Shown piece after piece: positions 22,862-35,823 of a stretch of DNA of 64,000 bases (the stretch's first letter is position 1; each line of letters begins with the position of its first letter). Source of the DNA: Chimonanthus salicifolius (Eukaryota > Streptophyta > Magnoliopsida > Laurales > Calycanthaceae); assembly GCA_013350335.1 (NCBI GenBank), contig CM023539.1, forward strand, positions 20,566,448 through 20,630,447, in the 5' to 3' direction. Position numbers and translations under genes: made by a program. The notes under the pieces were generated by a model. The model did no database searches, was not told where the DNA came from, and saw nothing but the letters and a program-made list of their open reading frames with translations.

Positions 22862-24141
22862 TGTAATACCCCAGATTTTTAGTTTATCTATATTTACGAA
22901 AATTGCCATTGAAATTATGAATTAAAAGGATATGACTGTAGATGAGTAAGTTGTGGGGCCCATTGCTCAATTAAGACCCAATGGCTATGGGTTAAGTGTT
23001 TGAAATAAAATAAATGGGTAATGTATGTTTAATTGGGTCAAGAGTACTAATCGGGTCAAAGTGTGTTAATTGGGTCAAAATGGCCAATTTGGACCCAATG
23101 GGTCATGGTTGACTTGGTTGACCATTAGGTGAGTTCAAGTCTAATTAGGTTAAGGCTGAATTAAATGGGAATGCAAACAAGTGTTTAAGTTGATTCAAAT
23201 TACATGGTTGAGCTAGATTAAATGGATGAATTGAGTTGGGGAGTTAAATAAATGAGTTGGATGGAATATTTATTTTAAGTGAGTGAAGTGAGTAGATGAA
23301 AGGTGTTTGGGTGGTTTCAAATTCAAAACAACACTATAAGTTGGTTGCATGGGGGGGTTTACCTCATGCATGAAACTCCAAGATAAATAATGAATGAGGG
23401 GGTGCGGGGAGGGGGGGGGTGTTGGGGTTTGGGGGGTTTAACCTACGCATGAAACTCCAAAGATGGAGAATGAATGGAGTTGCCGTTTTGTGGAGTTACA
23501 TAAGGAGTTATGGCATTTCAAATTCAAATTCTAGTCTACATGTTGGAGGAAGGGGAAAAGTTTCATCTCAAGATGAAACCCCATTTGAGACGTTAATGAG
23601 AGGAGAAGGTAAGGGGGAGGCTACACCAATGCAAACCATGGGAGACATTGGATGCTTTGGGAGTTTCATTCCATAGATGAAACCCCCAAGTGAGCATAAA
23701 GGACTATGGTTAATGGGAATGGAAGTTACAAGTGGTGCCACCAAGAGACACCATCTTGGGGCTGAATTTGATTAACCAAAGGGGTAGTTTTCATTTCCAT
23801 TCACTCTATCATTCTCTCCCTCTCTTGGCCGGCCAGCAACCTAAGAGAAAGAAGATCAAACATTTGGAGAATTTTATCTCATTTTCTCCCTCTCTTGGCC
23901 GTTCCTCTCAAGTCAAGGACTTGGAGTATTTTTCCATCTCAAGTTTTTCTCTCTCTCTCTCAAATCTATACCTTAGCAGAACCACCTCAAGGACTGTAGC
24001 AAGGCCAGTCTCGGCTAAAGGACAAGGAAGAAGGAGAGGCTAAGGAAGCAAAGGATCAAGAAGGAGTGAAAGAACCGGAGGAGTCGCGGTGTTGGTAAGT
24101 GCTCAATAAACACTTGTTAAATAAAATGGTTAAGGAAGCAT

Positions 24142-25207
24142 GATTCGGCCATTGTATGGCCGAACCTATCAAGGGTTAAAATCATGGCTAATGATGTTTA
24201 AAAAGGGAAGAACATGGATCATAGGGTTCGGCCACTTTGTATGGCCGAACCCCATGAAAAGATATTGGCTTAATTTTATTGGATTTGAAGAAAAGAAATC
24301 ATAAGTGTAGGTGTTTGGTTTTTTTAAAAGGATTTAAATGGATGGAAGAAAGATGAAGGGACAAATGATATGTTAAATGGAAGGTTATCATAGATTTCTA
24401 AAGGGACTAAATGGAGGTATGAATGGGAAACATCAAAAGATCAAACTATATTTGTATGTTACATTTTGAAGGAAAATAAAAAACCATAGGGTTCGGCCAT
24501 GTTGTATCGCCGAACCCCATGGAGGGCTATTGATGTTTTAAAAAAGTTTAAAATGTATGGAAAGTGATGGACTTGGATGTATTTTGTTTATCAAAAAGAA
24601 TGGAAAAGAGGAGCACAAAACCAAAAGGGTGAGGTTCAGCCATGGTGTATGGCCGAACCCCACCAAGTGTTATGTGTGGTATTTTATTTATAAAAGGGTC
24701 TAAAAGAATTCAAATGGATGGAAGTGTGAAAATCAATTATAGATGGATAAAATGTTTAAATGGAAATAAGGAACCACACATGGCCGAACCCCATGGAGTG
24801 ACAATGGTGGATGATTAAGGGTTAGATGAGTAAGATGTGAATGCTTAATGGATTGGTAATTGGTCTTAATTAAAAGTGATTAAAAGACCAAAATTTATGA
24901 TGGTGAGGTTCGGCCATGTTGTATAGCCGAACCCCACTGAGGTGGATTTTTATGGACAATGATTGTTAGCAATATTAAACAAGGGTTAGACTAATGGCAA
25001 AAACCATAAATACAGGCTAGAATGTAAATGTGTGAAATTGTTGGATCATGGGTTCGGCCATGATGTATGGCTGAACCCCATGGGTAATATGTTTATGGAT
25101 CTAGGTTATCATAAATGATTGTTGTCTAAGTAAGGAGATTAATGGACTTGAAGAAGGGATTAAATTCAAGATAGTGAGGTTCGACCATGTAGTATGGCCG
25201 AACCCCA
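24142..25207 (+). repeat. Palindrome array, about 8 units
   Basis: Units near 24142, 24226, 24487, 24632, 24777 (right arm only), 24904, 25050 and 25180. The first begins about 46 bp after the donor-like site. Confidence 0.88.
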
Positions 25208-25537
25208 CAAAGGTGTATTTGGTGGGCTTAGACTTAATGTTAAAACAAAAGGAATATGGGTTTGACTTGTCGTTTTGTAATAAGGTAACGGGACTTCTTG
25301 AACAGTGCGCAATCGTGAAGGCAGTGACGGTTTAAGAAGAGCGGATATTGTTAAGTGACTTTTGTGTAGGTTTCCTACCTCTTTGTAACCACATTTTATA
25401 CTTGTTGTTTTTATGTTGATTTTTATGAGATATGTGTTAAATTATTATGTTTCAAAGAGGATTTGAATGCTAAGATTTATTTACAAATGGCATGTATTCA
25501 TTGACATCTCATGCATGGCATGGGGTGATGGTTATGT

Positions 25538-25700
25538 AACCGGAGGGTCCACACTCCGTCGGCGCAACCGAAAAACCTATGTGGTGGTACCTTGATGATG
25601 AGAATCCCATCAAGAGGAAACCGGAGGGTCCACACTCCATCGGGGCGTCCGAACAACCTATGTGGTGGTACCTTGATGATGAGAATCCCATCAAGAGGAG
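25538..25700 (+). repeat. Tandem repeat, 2 units of about 80 bp
   Basis: Units start ACCGGAGGGTCCACACTCC at 25539 and 25619, each ending in a GATGAGAATCCCATCAAG stretch. Confidence 0.85.
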
Positions 25701-26043
25701 GTTATGTGTACTTGTGATGGGTGGGACTCATTACATTTGCATACATACATAGTATTGTTTTTGTAAGTTTTGATGATCATATATTATTATGTTATATGCA
25801 TGTTTTATACTAACCTTGTGGTAGCCCTAATCGGAACAACTACTGGGCGCGTTGTTCTAACGCCCTATTTCTACCATAGTGAATGACACAGGAAAGGAAA
25901 AGGTTGAGGATCGCGAAGGAAACCAAGCATAGGAGCTTGGATATTTGAATGGATTTATTTATGGATATTTTGTTAAGTTTACATGGACATGTAATTTTGA
26001 GTAGTTAGATGTTGGCATGTAATAACTTAGTTAATATTTGCTA

Positions 26044-26094
26044 TGCCAATCCCAAGAAGCTACGGATCTTGGTTACATTCTTTAGTGCTTTCCA
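26044..26094 (-). pseudogene. 51-bp fragment of gypsy pol (RT) at an LTR break
   Basis: The stretch from GCCAATCCCAAGAAGC to GTGCTTTCCAT matches the minus-strand RT region at 7170-7220 with several differences. It adjoins the broken LTR directly. The following 26095-26400 is not recognised: not LTR-like and without palindromes. Confidence 0.7.
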
Positions 26095-26400
26095 TACGTA
26101 CTCGCTCAATACGTTCATTCATGTACTCTCTGTGTGAGGTAGCCTGCCAATGCGAGCCTATGCTCAAAGCTTTCGTTGATTCCGTTTTTAAATAGGTTTT
26201 CTAGTTTCACTCTCCTGGAACTCCATCGGCTACCTACAGAGTCAGGTGATCAGTCTAACTCGGCAGTCGCCCATAGGTTCCCATTCGAGTTTCACTAGAC
26301 TCTTAATTTTTCCACTAAGTACATCCCCAAAAGTAGGCATATCTTCATTTATACATAAGTCACTATGTGGCTAACACCTTTTGTTAAAAAACTTCTAATC

Positions 26401-27221
26401 CCGGTTAATTTGTGGATGGGTATACAGTGCCCTAGTGGTTACCGCCTCAAACACTGTGGACATAATTGGCCAAGAAAACCATTGATTGATTTACGATGTG
26501 ATTGGGTATGGACATTGGGTGGGATTTCATTTGGCATTGACACCCATGACATGACACTTATGTTAGCATGATTATGATTATGGACATCATGCATTGTTTT
26601 ATTACCTATAAGATGTTTTTTACAAATATTCCATTAATGATGTATAAATCCTTGATTTATGATATTCTAATATTACTCCTATGTGTACCCTAACCCTAAT
26701 TGGAATACCTACTGGGCATGTTGACAATGCCTTACTTCTACTCTATAGATGATGGAACAGGAAATGCTAAGCAAAAGGACTTGGTACTGGAAGGGAGTCA
26801 AGTGTAGGAGCTTGGGAAGATTTAAGTTTAAATTATTTAGTTTTGATTTTAATGATGTATTTGGAGGACTTACATTTTAGGTTGTAATAATTTAGACTAT
26901 TTGGGACACCTTAGAACTTGTTTCCTATGGTTTGATAATCTTTAAGTTTTATTGGAATTTTATGGAGATTGGTTTTCCTTGCCTAATGATGACAAGAGAA
27001 TGAATACCATCTTAGTCATATAAATTATTCCGCAAGCAATAAGATAAGCGTGTGTAAATGTTTTAGTGGACTTAGTCGGTGCACACGTAATGGTGGCCAG
27101 GTAAGGGTCGGGTTTTGGAAACTCGGACTTGACTCGCATTGTAACGGCCCGTTCTCTCTCACTTTTAAAAAAATATGTATATACTCTGATTTATGCAAGT
27201 GAAATAGGGCGGGGCGTTACA
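26401..27221 (+). mobile_element. 3' part of a second, diverged giant LTR
   Basis: Contains LTR landmarks in sense order: GGAATACCTACTGGGC near 26701, a GATGGAACAGG block, AGGAGCTTGG near 26807, a terminal hairpin GCGTGTGTA / TGCACACGT near 27048-27090, and the end GGGCGGGGCGTTACA at 27207-27221. It is much more diverged than its neighbours. The start is not definable because the left flank is a mosaic. Confidence 0.7.
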
Positions 27222-27384
27222 ATAATCCCAAGTTAGTCATTTAACCTTTAAATATACATAGATCTATAAAATCATCCAGGGCATGGTCGAACTCATTGTT
27301 CTTCCTTTTCATCTCCTTTTCATCCTATATCACCTTAGGATGGGTTTTTCTTAAAAAAATACATCCAACATGTTTTAGGTCACT

Positions 27385-28000
27385 TGATGGGGTTCGGCCA
27401 TACAACATGGCCGAACCTCATCTAGTATCTCTTTTAGTCCTCAAATGGTCCCCATAAAAAGAAATAGGGTTCGGCCATGCAAGAGGCCGAACCTTGTTCT
27501 TTGATTCTTTCCTCCTTGAAATCCATCCTTAATTACGTTTAAACATGGATTCCATCTTCAATACTTACTCAATATATTTCCTACCCACTAGCCAAGGTTA
27601 GGGTTCGGCCATACAACATGGCCGAACCATCATGGTTGGTTTTCATCCTTTCACCTTAGGCATTTTCTTATTTTTCTTAATCCATCCATCAAATCATAAT
27701 CATAGCATGGGTTTGGCCATTCATTATGGCCGAACCTATGATCCCATATGTTTGATTGTTCCCCCCTCTTACAAGTTTTTAACAAGGATTCATCAAAACC
27801 CTTAAAATGTTAGACTTATGGATTTAACCATATCTTGGCCGAATCCATGATGATCCGGATTAATCTCATGGTTGTTTTGTTTCAATCCATAACCATCCTT
27901 TGGATGGATTTCCAACTCGATGGCCTTATAACATTTTTGGCCATTCATTCCAACCAACATGGAACCCATGGGTTTGGCCACACCATGGCCGAACCTATGG
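27385..28000 (-). repeat. Palindrome array, 5-6 units
   Basis: Units near 27385, 27468, 27599, 27707 and 27962, with a decayed one near 27830. Unusually dense spacing (80-250 bp). Confidence 0.85.
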
Positions 28001-28265
28001 TTTCCTTAAATTAATCCCCATTGATTTTATTAATTCTAGACATACCTTATCTCCATAGACCTTTCCTTCAATGAGTTGCTCCTCCTCTTTGGCTCTTCAA
28101 TCTCCTTCTTTTCTTTTGATCTTTCTGTTCTTCCTTTCTTTGTTCTTCAAAATCTTCAAGTGTATGGAGGTAGAGGTGGGATAGAGGAGAGGAGTGGAGA
28201 GGTTTTTTTTTTTTGCTTGCTCAAGAGAGAAGGGGTAGGCCAAGGGCTTGGGGTGCCCTTTGGTT

Positions 28266-28278
28266 TGGCTTTTTATAT
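28266..28278 (-). promoter_or_regulatory. TATA-like box in LTR U3
   Basis: The minus strand reads CAAATATAAAAAGCC. It lies about 230 bp upstream (sense) of the donor-like site and before purine- and CT-rich leader sequence, where the R-region start is expected. Confidence 0.5.
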
Positions 28279-28696
28279 TTGAACCCTAATCTTTCCCTCC
28301 CTCTCATAATGATTTTCTCTAAACAAAGAGGCTCTTGGTTTCCCAAGGGTGGCTTCATTGCTTTTGAGGTGAAGACCCTTGGGTTCCCAAGCGTCTAGGT
28401 ACAATGTACCTAGACAAGATTCCCCAACTCTTAATCTCCACCCTAGATCTTTCCTTAGATGAAATCCTAGCCTTCCATCTTATCATTTCATCGTCCCAAC
28501 TTAAGACCACTTAAAACCCTAACTCAAGATTCAAAATTTAAAGTGGTTGACCAAGTCAACTCATGCCATGGTCGACCATGCATGTGGTGACTTGGTCATC
28601 ACATGGCACTTGGGTCCCACTTTAGCCATGTCACTTGATGTGTCACCTCCATTTGTATGCCACCTCAATTCTACTTTCCACTTCATTTGATGACGT

Positions 28697-31600
28697 TGTA
28701 ATGCCCTTCCCTTTTTCACTCCCTTCTTCCCATAAATCAGAGTCTATTTTTTTTTTAAATGACATAGTAGAGTGATAGAGCGCGGGACGTCACGAAGCGA
28801 GCTAAGTCCGAACTTCCAAAGTCCGACCCTTAACTGGCCAACCCTATGTGTGCATGGACTAAGTCCACAAAAATAGTTCACACATAAAAATATCAACTTG
28901 CGGAATAAAAATCATAATTGCAGAATCATAATAGAACCAAGTTCTATTCCATTCAGATAGCAAAGTACGTCAAGTCCTTAATCATCATTCAAATACCATA
29001 ATTATCAAAATTAACATCCATCCGTCTAAGTTATTACATTTCGAAATCTAGATACTCAAATACAAGTCCATGAGTAACTTTTATTAAAAATAATAAACTA
29101 AATCATCCATGCTCCTATGCCTAGCCCGTCTTGCGTTCATCGTTCCCCTGATTTCCTGTGTCATCAACTAGGGTAGAAGTAGGGCGTTAGAACAACGCGC
29201 CCAGTAGGTATTCCAGTTACGGCTAACACATGGTCAGTACAAAACATATATAATAATATTGTACTGTCAAAAACTATATAAATCCATGCTATGCAATGAT
29301 GACAAATGCAATGAGTCCCACCCATCACATGTACATAAAAGTACCCACCACATAGGTCTTTCGGACGCCCCGACGGAGTGTGGACCCTCCGGTTTCTTTC
29401 TGATGGAAAAGCACATCAAGGTACCCCACATAGGTTTTTTGGACACCCCGATGGAGTGTGGACCCTCCGGTTACCAAAACCTTCACCCCATGCCATGCAT
29501 GAGATGCCAATGAACACATGCTATTTTATAACATAAACATAGAATTTAAAATCACCTTTTGAAACATAATCAACATATGCTATTTATACAATTAAACATA
29601 GCATTTAAAATTCACCATTTAAAAACATATCCTTTGCAGCATCAATTTCATGAAAAATAATGTAAAACATATGTACATAAACTCATGGTTTCAAAGAGGT
29701 GGAATCCTACCAAAGACCTCTAGCGTGTGCTTGCGTATTTCATCCGGTAACCGCTCACGATTGTAAACGCCTTGTGGAATCCCGTTATCTTATAATATAA
29801 TAACCAATCAAAACCAAGTCCCACTTGATTTAGAATATTTAAAGTCCATAAACCAATCCCCATATTTACAAGATTGCCATTGATTTCATCAACTTATGTT
29901 TCCCAAAACATAGTTCCATTAATTCTACATAATTACCATATTTCCATCCAAGGCTATAATTCCATTATTCTCACCCTTCATCCCTTTAAAATACACCCAA
30001 ACATAAACCCATACCTAATTCATGGGGTTCGGCCAAGCACCATGGCCGAACCCTATGATGTCTAAGTCCAAACCGATCCATAATCATAGATTCATGATTC
30101 ATAAATAAGACTCTAATGCTTCCCTTCATTTAATCATATTAGGTCCATATAAATTCCATAACCACTCAAATCCATAAAAGAGACCTCATGGGGTTCGGCC
30201 ATACATCATGGCCGAACCCATGATCTTTCACTTTAGGCTATAATTACAACTTTGCCATTGGTCTCATCCATAGTTAACGTTTCATTCAATTACAAACACC
30301 TAAATCCATATTTTGATCCACAAACCATAAAATTGGTTCATGGGGTTCGGCCATGTGATGCCTAAGTTTCCATTTTCATTAATAATGCATAATTAGCAAG
30401 TTTCCGAATTTATCATCCATCCTTACATAATTAGAAGGTTTCCATAAATAATCTCCACCTTCCATTATTAGAAGGTTTCCAAATTAATTTTCTACCCTTC
30501 CATAATTAGAAGGTTTCCATAAATAATCTTCATCTTCCATTTTAATCTAAGGTCCATAATTAGATAGCTTCTAATTTAATCACCTCCTCCATAAAATAAA
30601 CCCTAGTGGGGTTCGGCCATGCACCATGGCCGAACCTCACTCATAGAAATAATCCATCATTAATTTCCTTCTAAAATAATAACCATCCTTCCCTTTTAAT
30701 CAATCATACATTAAAAAAATACCAATTCAACTCCATGGGGTTCGGCCATACACCATGGCCGAACCCTATGGTCCTTTAATTTCCTCTTGAACCATTTAAC
30801 TACCATTTTAAATCCATACATTTAACCAATATTCTTACATGGGGTTCGGCCATGCATTGTAGCTGAACCCTATGGTTCATGCTTCCATTAATTTAATGAT
30901 CTAATTGCTTTAACACAATTCCATTTAAATCCTTTTGAAATCCATTAAACCCAAACAATGTCCTTCTATGGTTTTCCAACCCATAGATCAAGTTAAATTT
31001 ACCAATCATGATCCATAAAAATATGACCCATGTTCCTCCATTAAAATCACCAAAACCTTTCCATGGGGTTCGGCCATGTTATGGTTCAATCCTTTTTCTT
31101 AAAATTATTTACAATTAATCCCCCAATCTTCTTCCATTTACCAATTCTCTTCCATGGGGTTCAGCCATACACCTTGGCTGAACCCTATGGTTCTTTTCTT
31201 TTAAACAAAAATATAAAATCAAACTACTAATCGTTTACGCGATTCCTTCGATTTTTCTCGGTTATTCTTTGCTCTTCCAATCCTTTTCCTTCTTAATCTT
31301 TTCCTCTTGCTGGCTGCCTTCTTCTTCTCTTTGTTCTTGCCGAGAATGAGACTTGAGATAGAGGGATAATTCGGCCTTGGTGTGTAAGTGTATTGCCGTG
31401 AGCCCCTCCTTCTTTCTTTTATTAAACCCTCCAATTAGTCCCATAATAGAAGGTGCCATGCGCTCCTTATTTATTTTAGCCATTGCTTAATGCCGTGCGC
31501 CCATGCTTGAGATAGCCATTGCCGAGTTTAGACTTCCCACTTTGGGAGAGTCCTAATTTAATTTTAGACACTTCCCTAATGCCAATTTTAGCGAGGACCC

Positions 31601-31891
31601 CTTTTTAGACATCCAACCCATGCGCATATCTTCTATACAATGTCATACACGGCCATGCACAATCTTATTAAATCTTAAATATCTTCTCAAGATATTGTAG
31701 CATATCACATGGATTGCGCATATTATTTAATTCAAGTCCCATTTAATTTTATGAAAACAATTCCAAAAGCGTTGGGTCCTAATTGGGCCAATGACCCAAC
31801 TCTTTACCCAATTTAAAATCCATAACTAATATTCAAAATTAAATGGGTAATTTTCATACAAATTAATAAATTGAAAATCCGGGGTGTTACA
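28697..31891 (-). mobile_element. Solo giant LTR, 3195 bp, TSD GACGT
   Basis: GACGT at 28692-28696 and 31892-31896 flanks ends TGTAATGCCC and GGGGTGTTACA. No internal region. Donor-like GC|GTAAAC (weak) at 31237-31238. Tandem repeat block at 29350-29470. Confidence 0.95.
30019..31190 (-). repeat. Palindrome array, about 8 units, two of them half-units
   Basis: Units near 30019, 30187, 30606, 30735, 30839 and 31153, with half-units (left arm only) near 30340 and 31060. The unit at 31153 has TTCAGCC opposite GGCTGAA, a fully compensated double change. Confidence 0.88.
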
Positions 31892-32193
31892 GACGTGGCA
31901 GCCTTGCTGAGTTGGCTTCCATATACCATTTTATTTTATTATTTTAATTCCATTATCCCCTCTTATTATGTAATTTATGTATGATGATCTAACTCATCAA
32001 TTATTTTTAAATTAAGATCACCTATGACCCATTGGGTCTTAATTGGGTAAGTGCCCCATTTCCTTGCCCATCTAATGTCCATTTCAACTTTTTAATTTCA
32101 AATTCAATTAAATTTCTCTGTTAATAAATAAAATTGCAATCCAAGTGGGCCCATCCAATAAATTTATAAGCTGAGGAGAATCCGGGGTGTTAT

Positions 32194-32366
32194 ACTCCTC
32201 CTCCGCGAGTCTTCTCTTCCTTTCTCTATGAAAATCAACGAAAAGGTCGTGCCCTCGATCTCCAAATTCGATCGTACGAGTGACCAATCGTCGACTGTCT
32301 TTAGCAAAAAGCTTCGTCTCTTAGTCTTGTGCTCACCTCTCACTAATTTCAGTGCTTTCTCGGTTA
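32194..32366. other. Unassigned segment before the GGGTA target site
   Basis: Not LTR-like. After removal of the two insertions it joins 39375 onward through GGGTA, upstream of the Sirevirus-like ORF, so it may be that element's leader or intron. No supported ORF. Confidence 0.4.
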
Positions 32367-33048
32367 GGGTATGTAATGCCCCGCCCTTTTTCACTCGCCG
32401 AAAATCAGAGTTTTTTTTTTTTTTTTTTTTGAAATAAAGAGTGAAAGAGAGCGGGAACGTCACGAAGCGAGGTAAGTCCGAGCTTCCAAAGCCCGGCCCT
32501 TAACTGGCCAACCATACATGTGCGTGGACCAATTCCACTAAAACAGTTCACACGTACTAAGGTTAAGCTTGCGGAATTATAATAGAGTTCTATCATACCA
32601 ATTTTAAATAGCAAGGAAGTCCATCACTTAATAATAATTATCTCAACTTAAAATGTCCAAAATTAAAATCCAAACCATAGCATATAGTCTAAGTTATTAC
32701 AGTCCCAAATACTAGCTACTCAAATTACATTGTCCATAAATAAACTTAAATAACATGAAACTAGATTATCCAAGCTCCTAAGATTGGCTCAGATCGGGTC
32801 CTTCGTTCTACCCATTTCCTGTGTCATCATCTAAGGTAGAAGTAGGGTGTTAGACAACGCACCCAGTAGGTACTCCGAGTAGGGTCAAACACATGGGTTA
32901 GTAAAAAAATCTAGATATAGATGATATCAAAACCATGCAAGTCAATGCCATGCCATGGGTGTCATATGCCATGAGTCTCACCCATCATCCATATCACAAT
33001 CACATAGTATTCCTCTTGATGGATAATCCATATCAAGGTATTGTCATG

Positions 33049-33320
33049 ACTCCCCGCGAATGCCTTATCAGTCCCACCGAACGGAACGCGGACTCCAGTT
33101 ACATTTCAATCACAATATAGCTCTCCCCACGAATGCCTTATCGGTCCAACCGAAGGGAGTGTGGACTCCAGAAACAGTTCAAACACAGTATATCTCTCCC
33201 CACGAATGCCTTATCGGTCGCCCTCAACGAAGCGTGGACTCCAGTTACAATTCAATCATACATCTATTGGAATCAGTGTGGATTCCTCCCCATGGTTGTT
33301 TATCGGAAATCCAAATGGAG
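33049..33320 (-). repeat. Tandem repeat, about 4 units of 72 bp
   Basis: Repeated CCCCACGAATGCCTTATCGG and GTGTGGACTCCAG stretches between 33052 and 33320. Same location in the LTR as the 63-, 78- and 80-bp repeats of other copies. Confidence 0.8.
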
Positions 33321-33807
33321 CGTGGACTCCCCTCATTTGATCCCTCCCATGCCATGCATGAGATGCAAGTGCAAACATGAGATGCAAGTGCAAACATGCT
33401 ATGTAATAATAAACATCATAGCATTAAAATCCCATAGTTGAAACACATCATTTGATACCAAAATAAATCATCAAAACATGAAGTAAAATCATCACATATA
33501 CATATTCCATGGTTTTCAAAAGGTAGGAATCCTACCAACGTCCAAATACCGGGTCCTTGTGTTTCCGTCCAAAAACCGATCACCTATCTCGTCAAGCCGA
33601 TCGTACACCGTTTGTGAAATCCCGTTATCTTATTACATTTAACACATATACATACATCAATTTGTGATCTATTTAATTCCATCAACCCCTACGTCATCCT
33701 ACGTTCATCTCCCTTTACCATCCTAGTCTTTTATCCGGTTAAGTCCCGTAAGAGGTTTCCATCATACATTGGGGCTGAACCATGTTTTAAGTCCACAAAA
33801 ATGCCTT

Positions 33808-34950
33808 AGGGGGGTTCGGCCATACAACATGGCCGAACCTCACTCTCTTAGTTTTGGGCCCCTCTTTTTAGTCCTTTAATCATTTTAATCAATGTGGGTC
33901 TAAGATCATTCCATCTTTTGATTTATTGATCCAAACACATAAGTTAATCATTTTACATTAATAAAACCACCTAGGTCCTTTATTTTCACCATATTCCCAT
34001 CTTAGCTATCACTTTTTCCATAACTAAACACTTAACTTATTTACACATAACTTAGGTCCATAATGATTCATTAACATAACATAGATCCATAATAAATCCC
34101 TCCATTTCTTAGCTTGATCATTCAATCTCTTAAACAAGCATAGATCTACCAAATGATCAATCAAAATGGTTCATGGGGTTCGGTCATACAACATGGCCGA
34201 ACCCATGGTCCTTTGTTTCCATCTTTCCATGGTCTAAATACATGTAAATCCATCAATATTTCTCCATGGGGTTTGGCCACACAACATGGCCGAACCCATG
34301 ATCCATTGATCTTCATCATCTCTTCATTTTAAATCATCATTTTCAACATTTAAAGCCCATTTAAAATCACCAACATTCCTCCATCATTTTCATCCTTTAA
34401 AACCATTTAAAATCACTAACATACATCCATCCTTTTCCTCCTTTAAAACCCATTAAAATCAATAACCTACTTCCATGGGGTTCGGCCATACAACATGGCC
34501 AAACCCTATGGTTCATCACTTTCTCTTAAAAATCACATGTCCATGATTAGATCATTTGATGGGGTTCGGCCATACTTCATGGTCGAACATCATCCAATCC
34601 CTTTTTAGTTCTCAATGGTCCTTATACATAAAAATCTAGGGTTTGGCCATGCAAGGGCCAAACCATGATCCTTGATCATTCTCCATTCCTTATATGGAAC
34701 ATGCATGAGGTCCTTACGCATGACAAGATTAGGGTTCGGCCATGCAAGGGCTGAACCATGTTCTTTGACCATTCCTCATGTTTAACCATGCATGTAGTCA
34801 TAAGCCATATATATATTGTCCTTAACCATATCCATTAATCATATATGTAACCCTAATCACCATTCATTTGTTCAACCCACCTCATAGGTATTTTACATCC
34901 GTCATGTTCATCACTTGATGGGGTTTGGCCATACAACATGGCCGAACCTC
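33808..34950 (-). repeat. Palindrome array, 8 units
   Basis: Units near 33808, 34171, 34265, 34475, 34559, 34640, 34730 and 34918. At 34640 both arms changed together (TTTGGCC / GGCCAAA). Confidence 0.9.
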
Positions 34951-35798
34951 ATTTTGTCTTTCTTTGAATGGATTTTAAATCCATGGCCTCTAACATTTTG
35001 GCCAACCATTTTTCAATTTATATGGAATGTTCCCTTAACCTCCCTTTAATTAATATCCATACATACCGATTCCGCGACTCCTCCGTTTTCTTTCGTTCCA
35101 CCTTGCCCCTCCGATCTTTTCCTTCCTTAGTCTTTCTTTCTCCTCCTTGATCTTCGACCAAAGTGTGTTGCTTGAGAGGGAGAGGGTTTAAGATGAAAAC
35201 TCCAAGAGATGGTTCGGCCAAAGAGAAGGTTTGAGAGAGGGAGAGGATGAGAGAATGGGAGAAAACTTTTCTTGTCTTGTGAAAGGGTCGGCCAAGGAAG
35301 AGCTTGAGAGGTGAGAAACCCTTTGCTCACAATAGAGAATTCAGCCAAGGGGTGTGATGCCCCTTGGTTGGTGTCTTTTAAGTAACATCTCACACCCTTT
35401 CACTTCCTCATAATGGTTCCTTCTTAACCAAGGTGTCCCTTGGCTTTACCAAGGCACCCCTTGGCTTCCCAACGTGTATCCCTTGGGTTTGTGCCTTTTG
35501 AGTTTCATCCCATGAGATGGAAACTTCCATCTTCCCTCATTAAGGTTGTATTCAACCAAGGTGTCCCTTGGTTTGGCCAAGGCACCTCTTTGCTTCCATC
35601 GTGCGCCCCTTGGGTTTCCTCTATGAAATGGAAACCCTCCATCTTCTCATTGAACTCATTTATTTAATTCCCCTCAACTCAACTCAATTTAATTCAATTT
35701 GGACTCATTAATCACTCAAGTCAATTCAACTCAGCCACAACTCATTTCCTTTGAACTTAATTGAACTCATTCATCAACTCAACTCAATTTGAACTCAC

Positions 35799-35823
35799 CC
35801 ATGGTTGACCAAGTCAACCATGG
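35799..35823. promoter_or_regulatory. U3 W-box palindrome
   Basis: Same arms and CAA spacer as 4596-4620. The CCACCTC/GAGGTGG palindrome follows at 35883-35903. Confidence 0.6.

Larger units (their letters stand above)
22862..26045 (+). mobile_element. Giant LTR, plus strand, truncated at its 3' side
   Basis: Starts TGTAATACCCCAGATTTTTAG inside gag and follows the family order through the stem-loop block (about 25846-25940). It breaks off near 26045 in the stretch that should read CTATGGTTTG. The donor-like GGTAAGT is at 24095. Family type is clear; the 3' junction is abnormal. Confidence 0.85.
27222..32193 (-). mobile_element. Giant LTR (minus), lacks its U5 end, split by a solo LTR
   Basis: Pieces are 27222-28696 and 31897-32193. 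In sense direction it starts at 32193 (TATAACACCCCGG, decayed from TGTAACACC), runs through U3, a TATA-like site at 28268 and a donor-like AAG|GTATGT at 28044-28045, to palindromes near 27385, 27468, 27599, 27707 and 27962. U5 is missing at 27222. Purine-rich minus-strand sequence beyond 32193 could be a polypurine tract. Confidence 0.72.

Noticed and set aside
18268..27221. A single complete element with 5' LTR at 18268 and 3' LTR ending at 27221
   Set aside because: The two LTR ends differ strongly, pol is absent, flanking 5-mers differ (TTTTC and ATAAT), and an LTR starts inside gag at 22862.
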